This document shows positions 11,380 to 23,473 of a stretch of 64,000 nucleotides of DNA, one piece after another. The stretch's first letter is position 1. Each line of letters opens with the position of its first letter. The notes beneath the pieces are model-generated. The model was not told the origin of the DNA. It saw only the letters and a list, made by a program, of their open reading frames with translations, and made no database searches. The DNA comes from Torymus aiolomorphi. Its lineage: Eukaryota > Arthropoda > Insecta > Hymenoptera > Torymidae. The translations under genes were made by a program, and so were the position numbers. The stretch is taken from assembly GCA_036365515.1 (NCBI GenBank), contig CM070877.1:6271001-6335000 (forward strand), written 5' to 3'.

Positions 11380-11870
11380 TCCCGTCGCAAAAAATTAGCT
11401 TCCGCAATAAAGAGCGCCGTTACACCGCCGTAAACAAGTCAGCGGCCACGTATACCCGCACTCTTTCTCTCGGAAAATCTGGCGAAACACTGCCGCCGCG
11501 GCACTTGGCCGATTCGCGCGGCCGCGCGTTCGTTATTTCGGGCGTCCTCCTCGCCCGCGCCATAAAAAAAAGCCAACAAAGGGGGGGAGGCGATACTGCG
11601 CACGCGATAAGTTACACCGTATTAGTGTCGTAAGTGTTGTACACGCGCGGGCGCGCGGTTGTCCCCAACGAGCCAAGTTATATATGCTCCGCACGTGCAG
11701 TGCCGTATACTGCGTTACGCTGTCGTGCGGCTGAGGTAAGGTTTACCGGAGCAGTGCTGCTGCTGCTGCTGCCGAGGTAATAAGAAACGTATTTGAATGG
11801 AGTGCTTTTGCCGGTTGCGCGCGCGCGACTTATATTTTTCTCCGGGATTACGGTGCGGTGCATTAGTGGG
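11380..11870. other. CpG-dense patch in intron
   Basis: This patch contains many CG dinucleotides (for example GCGCGGCCGCGCG near 11517) and a (CTG)n run at 11754-11772. It ends abruptly in AT-rich sequence. Such patches in an insect genome can mark weakly methylated regulatory DNA or an internal promoter, but no initiator or coding exon can be assigned. Confidence 0.4.
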
Positions 11871-12188
11871 ACGTCGATTTTCTTGTTTTAGCTTGCTATT
11901 TAAGAGTTTGCGAGGAATTAAAATGTCCTCATGCGCATTTACAAGGGAAGCGGTTCAATTGTTAAGCGCATTTGGTATAAAACTTAAAAGATAATACCGT
12001 GGTATATTGAGATAACGAAACAAATATTAGCAACACTTTTAATTACTCTTCTGCTATAATTATAAATCTTTAAAATTCTAAGTGCGTTTTAACACAATAT
12101 ACTGTATTAATCTACTGAATTTTAAAATTCAAGAAGCAAATTTAGGTCATAATCTAGGTTCATTTTCTCGCCAAGTTCTAAAGCTGTA

Positions 12189-12747
12189 CACGGGGGGAGG
12201 TATTTTATCAGAATGGTAAAATGTTAGATAAGTATTTTCTCAAAAAGGTAAATAAACAAATTAGAATATCTTATGATAGAAGGGTAAATTTTTCGAATAT
12301 TTACAAATGTATAATATGTAAAAATTCGAAATAATTTGGCAAGAAGATCATAATATTTTCATTAAATTATTTTTATATAATATCTGATATCAATTTTTCG
12401 AATGCCATTTCTGCCTAATGATTAAATTGTAGAAAATGCAGTGATTTAGAAAAGCTGTAACGTCGAATAATGAACTAAAAATGTAAAACGAATGTTTTAC
12501 ATTTTTTTGGAATTTTATTCTTCTAGTAAAAAGTATCTTTATAATTTTACGAAATCTGTTTTCATTTTTATATAGATGCAAATTTTTCTGATATTTTTTT
12601 TTCGAAAGAAATCCCGTGTGTGTTCTAAATAGCTCATGTTCGGAATTTACAGTATCGTATTCGGAAAATATTGTAAGCGATAGTATATTTTCTGAAAAAA
12701 TACCCATCTAACATTTTACCATTCTGATAAAATGCCTCCCTCCGCTA
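12189..12747. mobile_element. TA-flanked inverted-repeat element (MITE) with ~55-bp termini
   Basis: The left end reads GGGGGGAGGTATTTTATCAG then AATGGTAAAATGTTAGAT. The right end is its inverse with few changes (ATCTAACATTTTACCATT, CTGATAAAATGCCTCCCTCC). TA lies just outside on each side. The 559-bp body encodes no recognisable transposase, so this is a non-autonomous element. An internal GTAAAACG...GTTTTACAT hairpin lies near 12483-12502. Confidence 0.8.
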
Positions 12748-13098
12748 TACACTATTCTGAACATTATTATACAAATGACTTTTTGACACAGTACAGCATT
12801 ATTCCATCAGTAACTATTTCGGATCGAAAAGCTATACGAGATCAGCCAACTCTTACCATGCGAGTAACCGCCCAACCACTCAACGACGCGCGCGCTTTGA
12901 CCAGTCAATCATACGTGCACACACAGACAGAGAGAGAAAGAGAGAGAGAGACACAGTCGCAGGAGCTTATCTCGCAGCGTCGATGCTCCGCGTATACCCG
13001 CAACACACCCATTCAGAGAGTCAAAGAGAAGAGCGCGGCGTCCATCCTTATACGCGCTGTGCATGCGCTTAATGCCCGGCTTGCTTGTATTTACGGCA

Positions 13099-13129
13099 CC
13101 GTGCGCACGTATATCTAATGTGCGCACGG
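13099..13129. repeat. perfect 10-bp-arm hairpin
   Basis: CCGTGCGCAC at 13099-13108 is repeated exactly inverted as GTGCGCACGG at 13120-13129, with an 11-base loop. It lies in a CpG-dense patch of the giant intron. Function is unknown; the arms resemble GC-rich palindromic factor sites. Confidence 0.7.
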
Positions 13130-15676
13130 TTAGCGTTCGGCCGCCGCCGTCGCCGCTGTTGCCCGGACTTTGCATAAAAGTCGCGGGGTTCATGCGAGAC
13201 ACGATACTCGCATAATTTAGTGGGCGCGCGGGCGCGCTAACTTATGTAAACTTATGTACACCCACACCAGCCCTCGTCGACGCAAGTTTCGCCGCCGCCG
13301 CATGCACACGTGTATAGTATTTGCATGCGGCCACCTCTATGTGTGTAGCTGTGGGAGGGAGGGAGGGATCGAGAGGAACTTGAGGCCGCCGCGTCACTTA
13401 CATCGGGCGCGATGCTCCGGCGCGCAAGGAAATCACTTTAATTATAATTCTGGCCATCGTTCACTCGCTTCCCCGCCGCCGCGGCCCCACCCACTCTAAG
13501 CGAGAGCGCTTTGTCTCCGTCCTCGCTTTTCTTCGACTAAGCGCGCGCGTGCGAGTGAAAACGCGCCAAGTTCGCCCTCCCCGCTTTCGCGAGCAGAGGG
13601 GAGCTCGTAATGGATATTGATTAGGGTGTTATTACGCTTCCCTCCCTTTACGCGTCCCCTCCGCCGCCCTCTGTATATGCGAAAATTTCAGGAACCGGCG
13701 TATATATAGTCGCTTATTGCGAGATGCTGTTTATGGCTGCCGGCCTCCTAAGTTATGGTGGTTCCGGGCTTTTCAATTGTTTATATGGAAGATGGGGGAT
13801 AATTTGATTGCAAGTTTGACGGTTTTCTCGGCTAGAGCATCGCAGCAGCCAAGTGCCGGCGAAGATGCGCTGTGTTGACGTACAATCACGGAGATGGCGG
13901 TAGATCTTGTGTCTTTTACCGGGCGATGTTAACAGATTTTGTTCGTTGCTTATGGAGGTAGTGGATATTGAGTGACCGCGGGTTTCTGTATCATTGCTTA
14001 TCAAGATGGATCATCAATTTACTCGGTATTTATTAATGCCTCTTTGACATTTTCTAATCCATCAATTAGGGAAACGAAGATTGCACGTATATTCAGCCTT
14101 TGATGGACTGAATTATCAATTATTTTTCTAATATGCATTACGCAATGTGCTTGTCAACTAGGCAAAATGTCCGTATTTGTTTACAAACGCAACCAATTGT
14201 ATTTTCGCGCAGCTTTTAGCTTGGAATATCGAAGTTCGGTTTACATCATTTCGACGAGGTCCAATAAAATCGAGCCATTACACCGGCCAGAGCCCCGTTA
14301 ATGTTTAACGCATAACTCTCCCGAACTCCGCAGTACTGGAGCAACAGCCGACTTATCGACGCGACTTTAATCAAACGCCTAAGCACACATGTACCTATAG
14401 AGTAGGGGGATCAGCGATATATAGAGCCAACTTCACCACCACCCGCAGAACAAACTAATTCCAATTCAATAGTTACCGCGTCGCGTCAATTCGCACGTGA
14501 AACGAGATAAACCCCCGAGGCAGTGTTCCATATATTATATAACGAGCGCGCGCACGGGAGAAAACCTCCCGGAGCACTTGAGGATACCAAACCGATGGGT
14601 TATTCCATTCCCATCGCTCGCCCTTCTATTTTCGCTTTCTTCCTCCTCCTCGCATCTTGTCAACACACGCGAAGGACGAGATGCACTATATACGTAGTGC
14701 TTCTCGTAGCCTCTGTATTATATAGATATACACGCAAGGAGCGCGCGCAACTCTGCTCTGCATCCTATAGTACCCGCGAAATTGAATTAATCCGCGGAGA
14801 GAGAGCACGCTCGTGCGTCATTGAAAGCCCTCTGATTTCCCGTTTGAGCATGAATTAGAAATGCCTTGCAACGTGCGCACTCTCTCTCTCGGAATATGGA
14901 GCTTTTTCGCGGGTACCAGCGGGAAATTCAGAGCGACCATTTCAAGAATGCGCTAACGACGCGCCTTTAACTCAGATGCCGCCGCGATAGCGCCGTTTTT
15001 TATTCCGTGTTACTGGAGTTACGGCGCATGAGTTGTGGCCGGAAAGAGGGAGGAGAAAAGAAACTTTTTCACTGCGATTGGTTTTTTCGCTCCAGTAGGG
15101 GCTGCTCTTGTGGTTACTGAAACTTTCAACGAAATTCACCCGCGCACATATACACACACACAAGCGACATTGGGAATTTCATTATTTAAAGATTCGCGTT
15201 CTGCGCTCGGTTACTTTTTAATGAATTGTTTGCCTGCTTGTTACGCGCGGAAAGCCGCTGCTCGGGTTAGTTGACCGCGCGCTGCTGCTTTTTCGCGGTG
15301 GAAAGTTCGAACGCGAGTGATGCGGATCCAATGATTAAGCGGAAGCGATAAATAATGCGTGTTTGACTTGCTGGCGGTTTTTTAAAAGCCACGCAAGAGT
15401 TTCGTGATTTAACGCACGCGTGCGCTGATCTTTATTTAACTTTTACATCGGCTGCTGCTCGTATGTAAATTTTTTTTTGTGTACCGAAAGAGCCTTTCGA
15501 AACAAGTGTTTGCTTATAATTAACGAAGGGCGGTGTTGTTTATATATCATGTATTTTCCATTAGAAATTAAATGATTTCGTTTCGTTATGACAGATGACA
15601 AAATTTTATCGCAAAATAAATAACGATGTGCTCTTTTTACGATGAATAAGTAAATTAATTGCAGTTAAAGTAGGTA

Positions 15677-15900
15677 CGGGTCTGAAGTTTGCAACGTTGG
15701 AGTGCAACGAAATGAAAAAAAAAATTGATTTTACTTCAAAGTTATATGGATTAATTTTACTTTCGCCTGAAGATTTAGTATTTTATAGTATAAGATAACT
15801 TTATGACGAAGGCTTAGATAAAAATTGTTACTGCCTAGTAACTTTAATTAATTGTAAAAAATTATTTCGTTGCATTCCAACGATGCAAACTTCAGACCCA
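15677..15900. mobile_element. TA-flanked 224-bp MITE
   Basis: The termini GGGTCTGAAGTTTGCAACGT and ACGATGCAAACTTCAGACCC are inverse copies with one mismatch over this span. Similarity runs on through GGAGTGCAACGAAAT. TA lies at 15675-15676 and 15901-15902. There is no coding capacity. This is a compact, well-preserved inverted-repeat element. Confidence 0.85.
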
Positions 15901-16059
15901 TAAGTTGGTGAAATCGAATTCTTTAAAAATAGTAAAATTTACAGTTAGAGAGCCTGAACTTATAATCCTAAAATAAAGCTATCCCTGAATACTGCCATGA
16001 AATATGAAAATATTACAGGTAAACTGTTAATTAAGTGCCGGAACATAGTGTTTGTACGT

Positions 16060-17960
16060 TTACGTAATGAAGTGCCAAAACATGCGCAATTTGCGCTCTC
16101 GCGCCATACATTATTTAGCCGAGATTTTCTCCCCTTTTCCTGCAAAAAGCGCCGTTCAACTTCTTCTGAAAGCTGACATTTCTGACGTTTAATTTCGAGG
16201 AAATTTCCGGACGCCGAAACGCTGGCCACACCGCAGCTTCGACCGTAACGCGAAAGTGCGAGCTGCAAAACCAACGCTTTAAATAAAGCTTGTGAAAAAA
16301 GCGACCGCTTTCCACGTACCCACCGCGTCCGATTCACAATTGTTTCCGGATGTACGCGATTGGCGCGTATAAAAGTCGCGCGTGTGTTTTCCCCGCCGAA
16401 ATCGCGCGCTGACCGAACTTTTGCCTGTCAAAGTTGACCGACAATAAGCGAAAAAATTGTTTCCTCGAGCCCGCGACGAAACAAAAGCCGACACGCGGGA
16501 GCTATAGTTTGATTGCCACTGCAGTTGCCTCGGCACAATCGAACGGGTCGTTCCGCAACACGCGAAAGTTGGAGTTTTCCGTATATATATGTACGTCCCC
16601 CGGTGCGGACAGAATAAAAAACGTCGTTCCCAGTGAGATCGGCGCGATTAGGGTTCAGCAAACACGGGGTACACCGTCGCGAGGAAGGGAAAAAAATACG
16701 CCTGGCAGATGGGTGCACATTCGCGGAAAAAAATTGCTCGCGTTCGGGGAAAAAAATTTTCCGTTAATTAGCGGGCTGCTGCTCGGCGTTCGTCACACGC
16801 TAGCGTTATACATATATACGCAGATATGCAGTCGATCCCGACGATCGATTGCAGCAGAGCTCGCCGCGGCTTCGGGGACAGAATAAAAAATATAGCGAAT
16901 TTTCCTCGGAGCCGGTGGTCACCCGCCAGACGGTTCGATGAGTTGGCAGCTGCATAATGGACCGAATTCCACTTGTTCTGCATTTTTTGAGAATCGGACT
17001 AAAAAGTAAAATATAGCAATCAAATTTTGCCCGGAGCGTGGGACCCTCGTTTGCGTTGATTAAATAGAAACAGCTGAGTCGGCAAGATCCCGCGTAAGGA
17101 GAGTAACGTCGGCGCTACGTCAGCAGCGGCGAAAGAATTGCAGATTATCCCCGACTTGTAAACGCTATTAATTCGCGCGCGGCCGCGGTGTTTACGGCAG
17201 TCCTACTCCATCCGGCAGCGGAAGAAAACAAAAGTCTCTTTTACGGCAAACACCCTGACTTCAGGGGGCACAGTTTATGGGAAAAGTTTATCTCAAGCCC
17301 CCGGTGCCGGCTAAGTGCCGAAACTTTTTTTTCACCCGAGTTACGGGCCAACAGGTATATAGGGCCACCTATAGAAAAACGAGCCGTCGGGCTCTTTAAT
17401 ACCCGTACACGGAGGATTCCGCGCGAGGTTTAAGTGGCCGATGAGGCGCGAATTGCGTTACGCTTCGTTCCATTTCGCGTTTTCACCCAACACCTCCTGA
17501 GCCGCAGCTATATGCGGGCAGAGGCGAACGTCGAAAGTTTCCGCCGACGTCGTAATTGCTGGTATTTAAGCTCGCCGCAACCTCGTTACCGGCTTCCGCG
17601 AAAATCGGCACACGTATTACACTCACACACACACGTTCGTAAGCTCCTGTAGTGTTCCGCGGTACCGCGCCCTGCGAATTAAACGCGCGCACGTGCGCGA
17701 AATAAAGAGAGTCTCGGAATGGCCTTTCTGCCGCTGCGCGGATCGATTCCTCCCTCTCGCTCTTTCTTTTTGCCCTCGCCTTCGGCACGTTGGATTTTTG
17801 CCGGCAGCCGCGCCGCGAGTTTGTCGGACGCTGGCTTCCGATTGATCGATCTCGTCGTCAGCGGTGACACGCGAGCTTTCCGCCGTGTAGCCGAAAAACC
17901 GGAGCTTTCGCACCCGGGGAAGTATCATCATTGAGTGGCTAAACAGGAATTTATGGCCGC
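16060..17960. other. long CpG-dense intronic patch
   Basis: About 1.9 kb with a high CG density and many overlapping open frames of 60 to 150 codons on both strands. None has family features, and they overlap one another in several frames, as expected of GC-rich non-coding DNA. It is the largest such patch in the intron. Confidence 0.4.
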
Positions 17961-20900
17961 GGCGCGCGTCATTAAAGCGGAGGATGTTCTTATTCGGCCG
18001 GCGTTATTTATTGCGCTGGGCGAAATTTCGGTATATACCAAGAAGGCCGCGTAGATGCAGACATAATAACGTGGATGCGTGTAGCCGGCGGGTACATAAT
18101 GTTTTTACGCCCTCGTTACTCAGGCCTTTGGTGCTGATGTATTTTTAGTGTGTATGACTAGGACGCGTTCGAGATAATGGTGAGTTAATATCGTGAGCTC
18201 GTATTACATATAGCAGTGTTTGGTATTATAAAGCGAAAAGATGGCTGCTATTTGACGAAAAGGTATATTTTATTGCAAATGTTTTTCAGAAAATATCTCA
18301 TTTTTGTGATTGTTATGCCATGTAGATTTCCTATTATTGCATTGTAGAACTTTTTATAAAAAGTTTTAAAAATAATAAAAAGCAATTATAATTGAAACAT
18401 ATAATCCACTTTTTACATTTGTCGCAAAAGTTGTTAATCTTTTTTTTTTTCTGCTGACCCTTTATGTTTTGTTTAACAATAAAATTTAAAATTAAATATG
18501 AAGTAATACATATTGTGCTTTTTCTCACACCTAAATTTCATTATTTGCGATGTAAAAACCGAGTGGTACAAGGTAATATTTTATATGATGTGAAAGCTTC
18601 GTAAATAAAAATGTTTGTTACTTTATTACAAACATGAACTGGGTTAAACAAAGTTTACCGTTAACTCGGGTTTTGAAAAATCGGAAAAAAAACCAGCAAT
18701 TTTATTATAATCTAATTTCGAGAGCCAATGCGCTTATCGTTTGCAACCGCAAAATCGATTCCACCCCTGCATTATCGAACTTCTTTATTCCAGCGAAATA
18801 TCAGAGAGAGAGAGAGGGGGGAGGGAGCTGCCTTTTCCTCACTCTCAAGATTTTTACATTATAATCCACTCGCTTCCGCTCTAACCGTTTCAATTATCAT
18901 TTCTATTAAGCCATCCTCGGCGTCGAGGAAAAAGGCTACCTCCATCCCCTCACTAAATAATACAATTCTCCGCATAGGCGAGCCACGTCGCCGTTATTAT
19001 ATTAATAAAAGAAAGCAGCCGGCAACCGCGCGCTCAATTCACGTACAGCGACTTAATTTCATTTCCGCGGGGAATAAAAACCCCCACCCTTTCTCGATCG
19101 GATACAGCGGCTGCGGGCCGATCGCGAAAATTGAATCGCTTAGAGTCCGCGTATTGCGCGCCGTGAAATTTACAAGTAGGAGGAGGTGGACGCAGTTATC
19201 GGTGTCGCACTAAAAGGGTTGAGCGGTTCTTTGTATTTGAAAAAAACGGGTTAATTAAAATGTGCATGTAATGCAATGTGAGTCAATGATGACGTTGATT
19301 TATGGTCAAACTTTTTTTTTCTTTTCTGTTTCGTTAACGAGTCTCATCAATTTTTAGCTTGCGCGTATCGTTTTAATGAGACGTAATTTCAACGATTTCG
19401 ACTTCAACGGCAGCGGTATTTGCCATTCGCAGAATTTTTCTCTTGGCGTAGAGCGATTTTTCGAGATTATAATATTTTTCACCGCAAAAGGTTCAGGGCG
19501 CGTGTAAAATTCTTTTATTAAAAAATGAGCTTGAAAAGCCTGCATTAAAATCTTCTTGATCTAGATATTTTTGTATGCTTCGATTCAGTGTCAACTGCAA
19601 AACGTAATTTTTTTGTATAGATAAAAAAAATTTTTGACGTTTTTATAAATGTTTTTAAATTCAACTATAATATGGGTTCCGAGTAAAACTAATATTTTAT
19701 ATGGAAAATTATTATTTTAAATAAAAAATTAAATCATATACCTGGAAGTTAATATTTTAATAAATAACAAACTTTTGAACGATGTATAACCAACAAATAC
19801 TGCATATTTCATTAATATTACAATTAAATTTTGTAACACACTTTTCGGAGAAGCGTATAAATTATGCATACACTTTTACGATAAACAAGACAGTATATCA
19901 AATATATTTTCAGAGTACAATAAAGTAGCTACCTCCTTTTTCATCAAAACTCAATTACAAAGCAGTTCTATACGAAGTAAAAAAAAAATTAGCTTTACAA
20001 TTTCCAACCAATCACCAACAATCACCGGCGAACTTCGTCGCGCGCTCTTCGGCCATTAAAAAGTCAGTCGAAACAAAATAAAATGGAGAAAAATCAACTC
20101 ACCCGCGCGACGTGGACGTCCCCTTAAAGCCATAACGGGGTATTAGAACGCAGCGAGCGTGTGAGATATAGGAAAACCGGATAAATAAAGCGAGAGAGGG
20201 AGAGGCAGGAGGATGAAAAGAGGGCAGCGGCGGCATCGCGGCGGAGGACGAGGATGAGAATAAGCCACGGGTTTGCGCGAGGATAATCCCACACCTATAC
20301 GGAATTAGCGTCAGTCAGGCTGAATTACGAGATACGGACCTGAGGTCCGTATAACCCCCTTCATCTCCCCCTCCCCCCCACCCATGCCGCCTATATATCG
20401 TTAAATGATGACAAACGGCCGAAGGCTCGGGAGAGCGCCACGATAATAAATATACCGACAGCCGACGCCCGGATATACGCGCTACACAGCGTACGCATAT
20501 AACCTACGTATGTACGTAAGTACGTACGTACAGCGGGTGCCTACAGGGTGTTCCGTATATACTTTGTGTTCGAATGTCAAAAAATTCACGACTGGAAGAA
20601 AAAGAGTAGGAAAGTTTCGCGGGCTTGGAAGACTGCAGAAGGTGTAAACAAGCTTTTATGAGTTACAGTTTATTCGATCGTACGTTTAATAAAATTCATT
20701 ATAAGAAGGGATAGGGTGATTTAACGGTTGGACTGTCGGATATTGACAGGTTTATCCAATTTAACATTTATTCGATAAAAAAAAACGCTTTTTTGCAATT
20801 GAAACAATAGCACCGTCAAAATTGTACATCAACGTCAACTAGTTTTAACAATATCGACAGAATATGTTTACACAAAATAACAAGCAACAACGCGAGTATG

Positions 20901-23052
20901 GACTGCTTTGAAAAAGGGCGCCGAAAGTAACTGGAATTAGCGATCCCATCAGGCGCGCGCGCGCACTCAAAAGCGGTTTGCACACTCGGCTTGCAACGCT
21001 AGCGCGGGAAACACTTCGACTTAACGAAGTTTCGCCAATCTGAAATATTCGATCGATCAATTTGTCACGGAATGCTGCCTGTATATACCATCTCTCGGCC
21101 TTTCCGCCGCGTCTGCGCGTACACCACACGGACAGGCGAGAGTTCGCGCTCTGGTTATCCAGGGGACGAGAGAGCCGACAGATTCGATAGCGTGTAACTT
21201 AATTCATCAGGACGAGCTCGCTTAGTTCGCGCGAATTTCGCTCCCATCCATTTGTAATTTCGCGCGATCTATTTTCCTGCCTCTCGCACGCCGCGCACGC
21301 CTTTGAGCTCCAATGCGCGCGTGCGCGAGAGAGAGAAGTAATATTCGCCGGGAAAGTTGTGCGCCAACTTTTATCGATATATATATATATACGCGCGATT
21401 TCAAACCCAACTCGTACGGATATCGTTTTTCTTTTTCATTTTTCTATAAGCCTTTTCTCCATTTTCGAGAGAACACTTTCGATGTGTATTGGAGAAGAAT
21501 TTTTACCACTCAGCGCTTTGCAAATATTAATATCGTAAATATAACTTTTGAGTATAATGTAGCGACCGCTTCTAGGGGCTAATTTAATATTTCGACACGT
21601 AGAAATTTTAATTAAACAATATATAGGTCCACAGTGTTAAAGTTTCAACAAAGGAATAGTTTAATAACAGCGCGTCACGCTTTCTGGATTGATTTTTACC
21701 TCGCTCGCCATCATATAGTTCCGCAACAATTTAAACTGCAGACCTATCCGCGCGTCGATCAAACTACTTGAAATTTATTTACTAAATCTGCTACAGCGTG
21801 GCTAATGTATTGCATGTTGCAGTGTCGTGTGTAACGCTCGCGCTACATTACCGTTTTTAAATATTCCATAACTTTTTTTACACGCCGGGAGAAAATAAAA
21901 GGTCGACGTGTGAGTGTGTGTGTAACTGCGCATACGTGCCGTGTTGCAAAAATGCACTAAAAACAAGTAATACCCGCGGGATGTTGGGTATAGAAAATTT
22001 TTAAGAGCATAGAAAAATAAAAATTTCAAAATATTATCGTCGTTATCCCTTAGGAAATGCGAGAATAAAGCCAATATCTGCATTTACTGGTCTGCGTGCG
22101 CGCCGGACTTGTTTTACTTATTGTGTACACATGCAATATTTGCGTATTACAATGAAACGTGCAGTTTGATTAAATTTCCTTTTTACCAATTTTATTTTCT
22201 GGTACAATTTCAAACGGAATTCTAGCATTAAATTTTCTTCGAGAAGAAGTAAAGTTTAACTCTACACGAATATGAAAAAAGCACGTAAAATTTTAATCAT
22301 CAAAAAAAACAATAATCCCAAAAGAACCCAGGTTTCAATGATGCAACGTAACTTTTTTTTTAAACACTTTATGTATCGTAAACCGCGAAAAACGTCGTCT
22401 AAAGGCTCTTTATACGCGCACGCGGGCATGTCAGGAGTTGCTGTGTCGATAGAACACAAGCACGAGGTAAAATAAGTCTGGCCAAACTAAAAAACGCGCG
22501 CCCGGAGAAAATGTTCTGCGAGTTTTCCACCCTTTGACCGTGTTGTTGAGGAACGGCAGGATAAAGCGCGAACAAAAATAGCCGAGCCTGTGATTTTGAT
22601 AGGCATCGTCAAGGTTTGCTTCCCTCGTTTTTCCCCCGGAAACCTTTGGTGGCGCGCGCCGTTACGGGATATGCAAAATTCTTTTTTAGCAACTGTTCTG
22701 CTTGTCGAAGGTTGAACATTCATTTTACATTTCAATGAAACTAGTGCTTCATTGAAATGGAAATTTTTTTCCCCGCGGAAAATCCATTGTTACGTACGAG
22801 TAAAGACAGAGCGAAGTAAGTCGCGTAAAAAGCCATTCGACGCGCAGAGCTTGACCCCACGGATCTGAGCTTTTTAATCCCGCGCTCTATATACCACTGG
22901 ACTGTCGCCCCGATGCCATGCCAGTTCGATTGCACCACAGGCTGCGTAGCTATCATTTTGCTGACACACCCAAGTCGCAGGAAATACCCGTGCCGCTATA
23001 TGTTTGATTTCAGTCGATTTCAAAGTTTAATAAAAATTATTTTCCAACTCTA

Positions 23053-23473
23053 CACTGAGAAAAGTGATTCTTTGTGCCAAATGACATTCATTTGGGATAT
23101 AGTCAATTGAATATTCATTAACAGTTAAGAAATGGTTATTTGAAATCCATATATACTACCGCTGCGTTGGTGTAGTGCTCTACAGTACTTCTAAATAATA
23201 TGTTACTCGTACCTCAGGTGAATCACATAACTTGTGAATGTAAAATAAAATTGTTTTATAGAATACACTCCAGTTCAAATATATACAACTAAATAAAGTA
23301 CGAAGATTTCAATACTAATCGTGATTGCAACGTGCCTAACCTACCTTTTTAGCTACATCTCGGAAAGTCATATTTCTTAACTGTTAATGAATGGGGAATT
23401 TGTACCAAACATATAAGTTTTTCGTGTCATAAATGAATTATTTCTTTGTAGCAAGGAATCACTTTTCTCAGTG
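23053..23473. mobile_element. TA-flanked MITE with CACTGAGAAAAGTGATTC termini
   Basis: CACTGAGAAAAGTGATTC at the left is matched by GAATCACTTTTCTCAGTG at the right. TA lies at 23051-23052 and 23474-23475. A second inverted block, ATTCATTAACAGTTAAGAAA, occurs at about 23113-23132 and, inverted, near 23377. The 421-bp body is non-coding. TA target choice suggests the Tc1/mariner superfamily, by inference. Confidence 0.8.

Noticed and set aside
16434..16886. A 150-codon plus-strand open frame
   Set aside because: It is in a CpG-dense patch with frames open on both strands, with no recognisable motif and no splice context.
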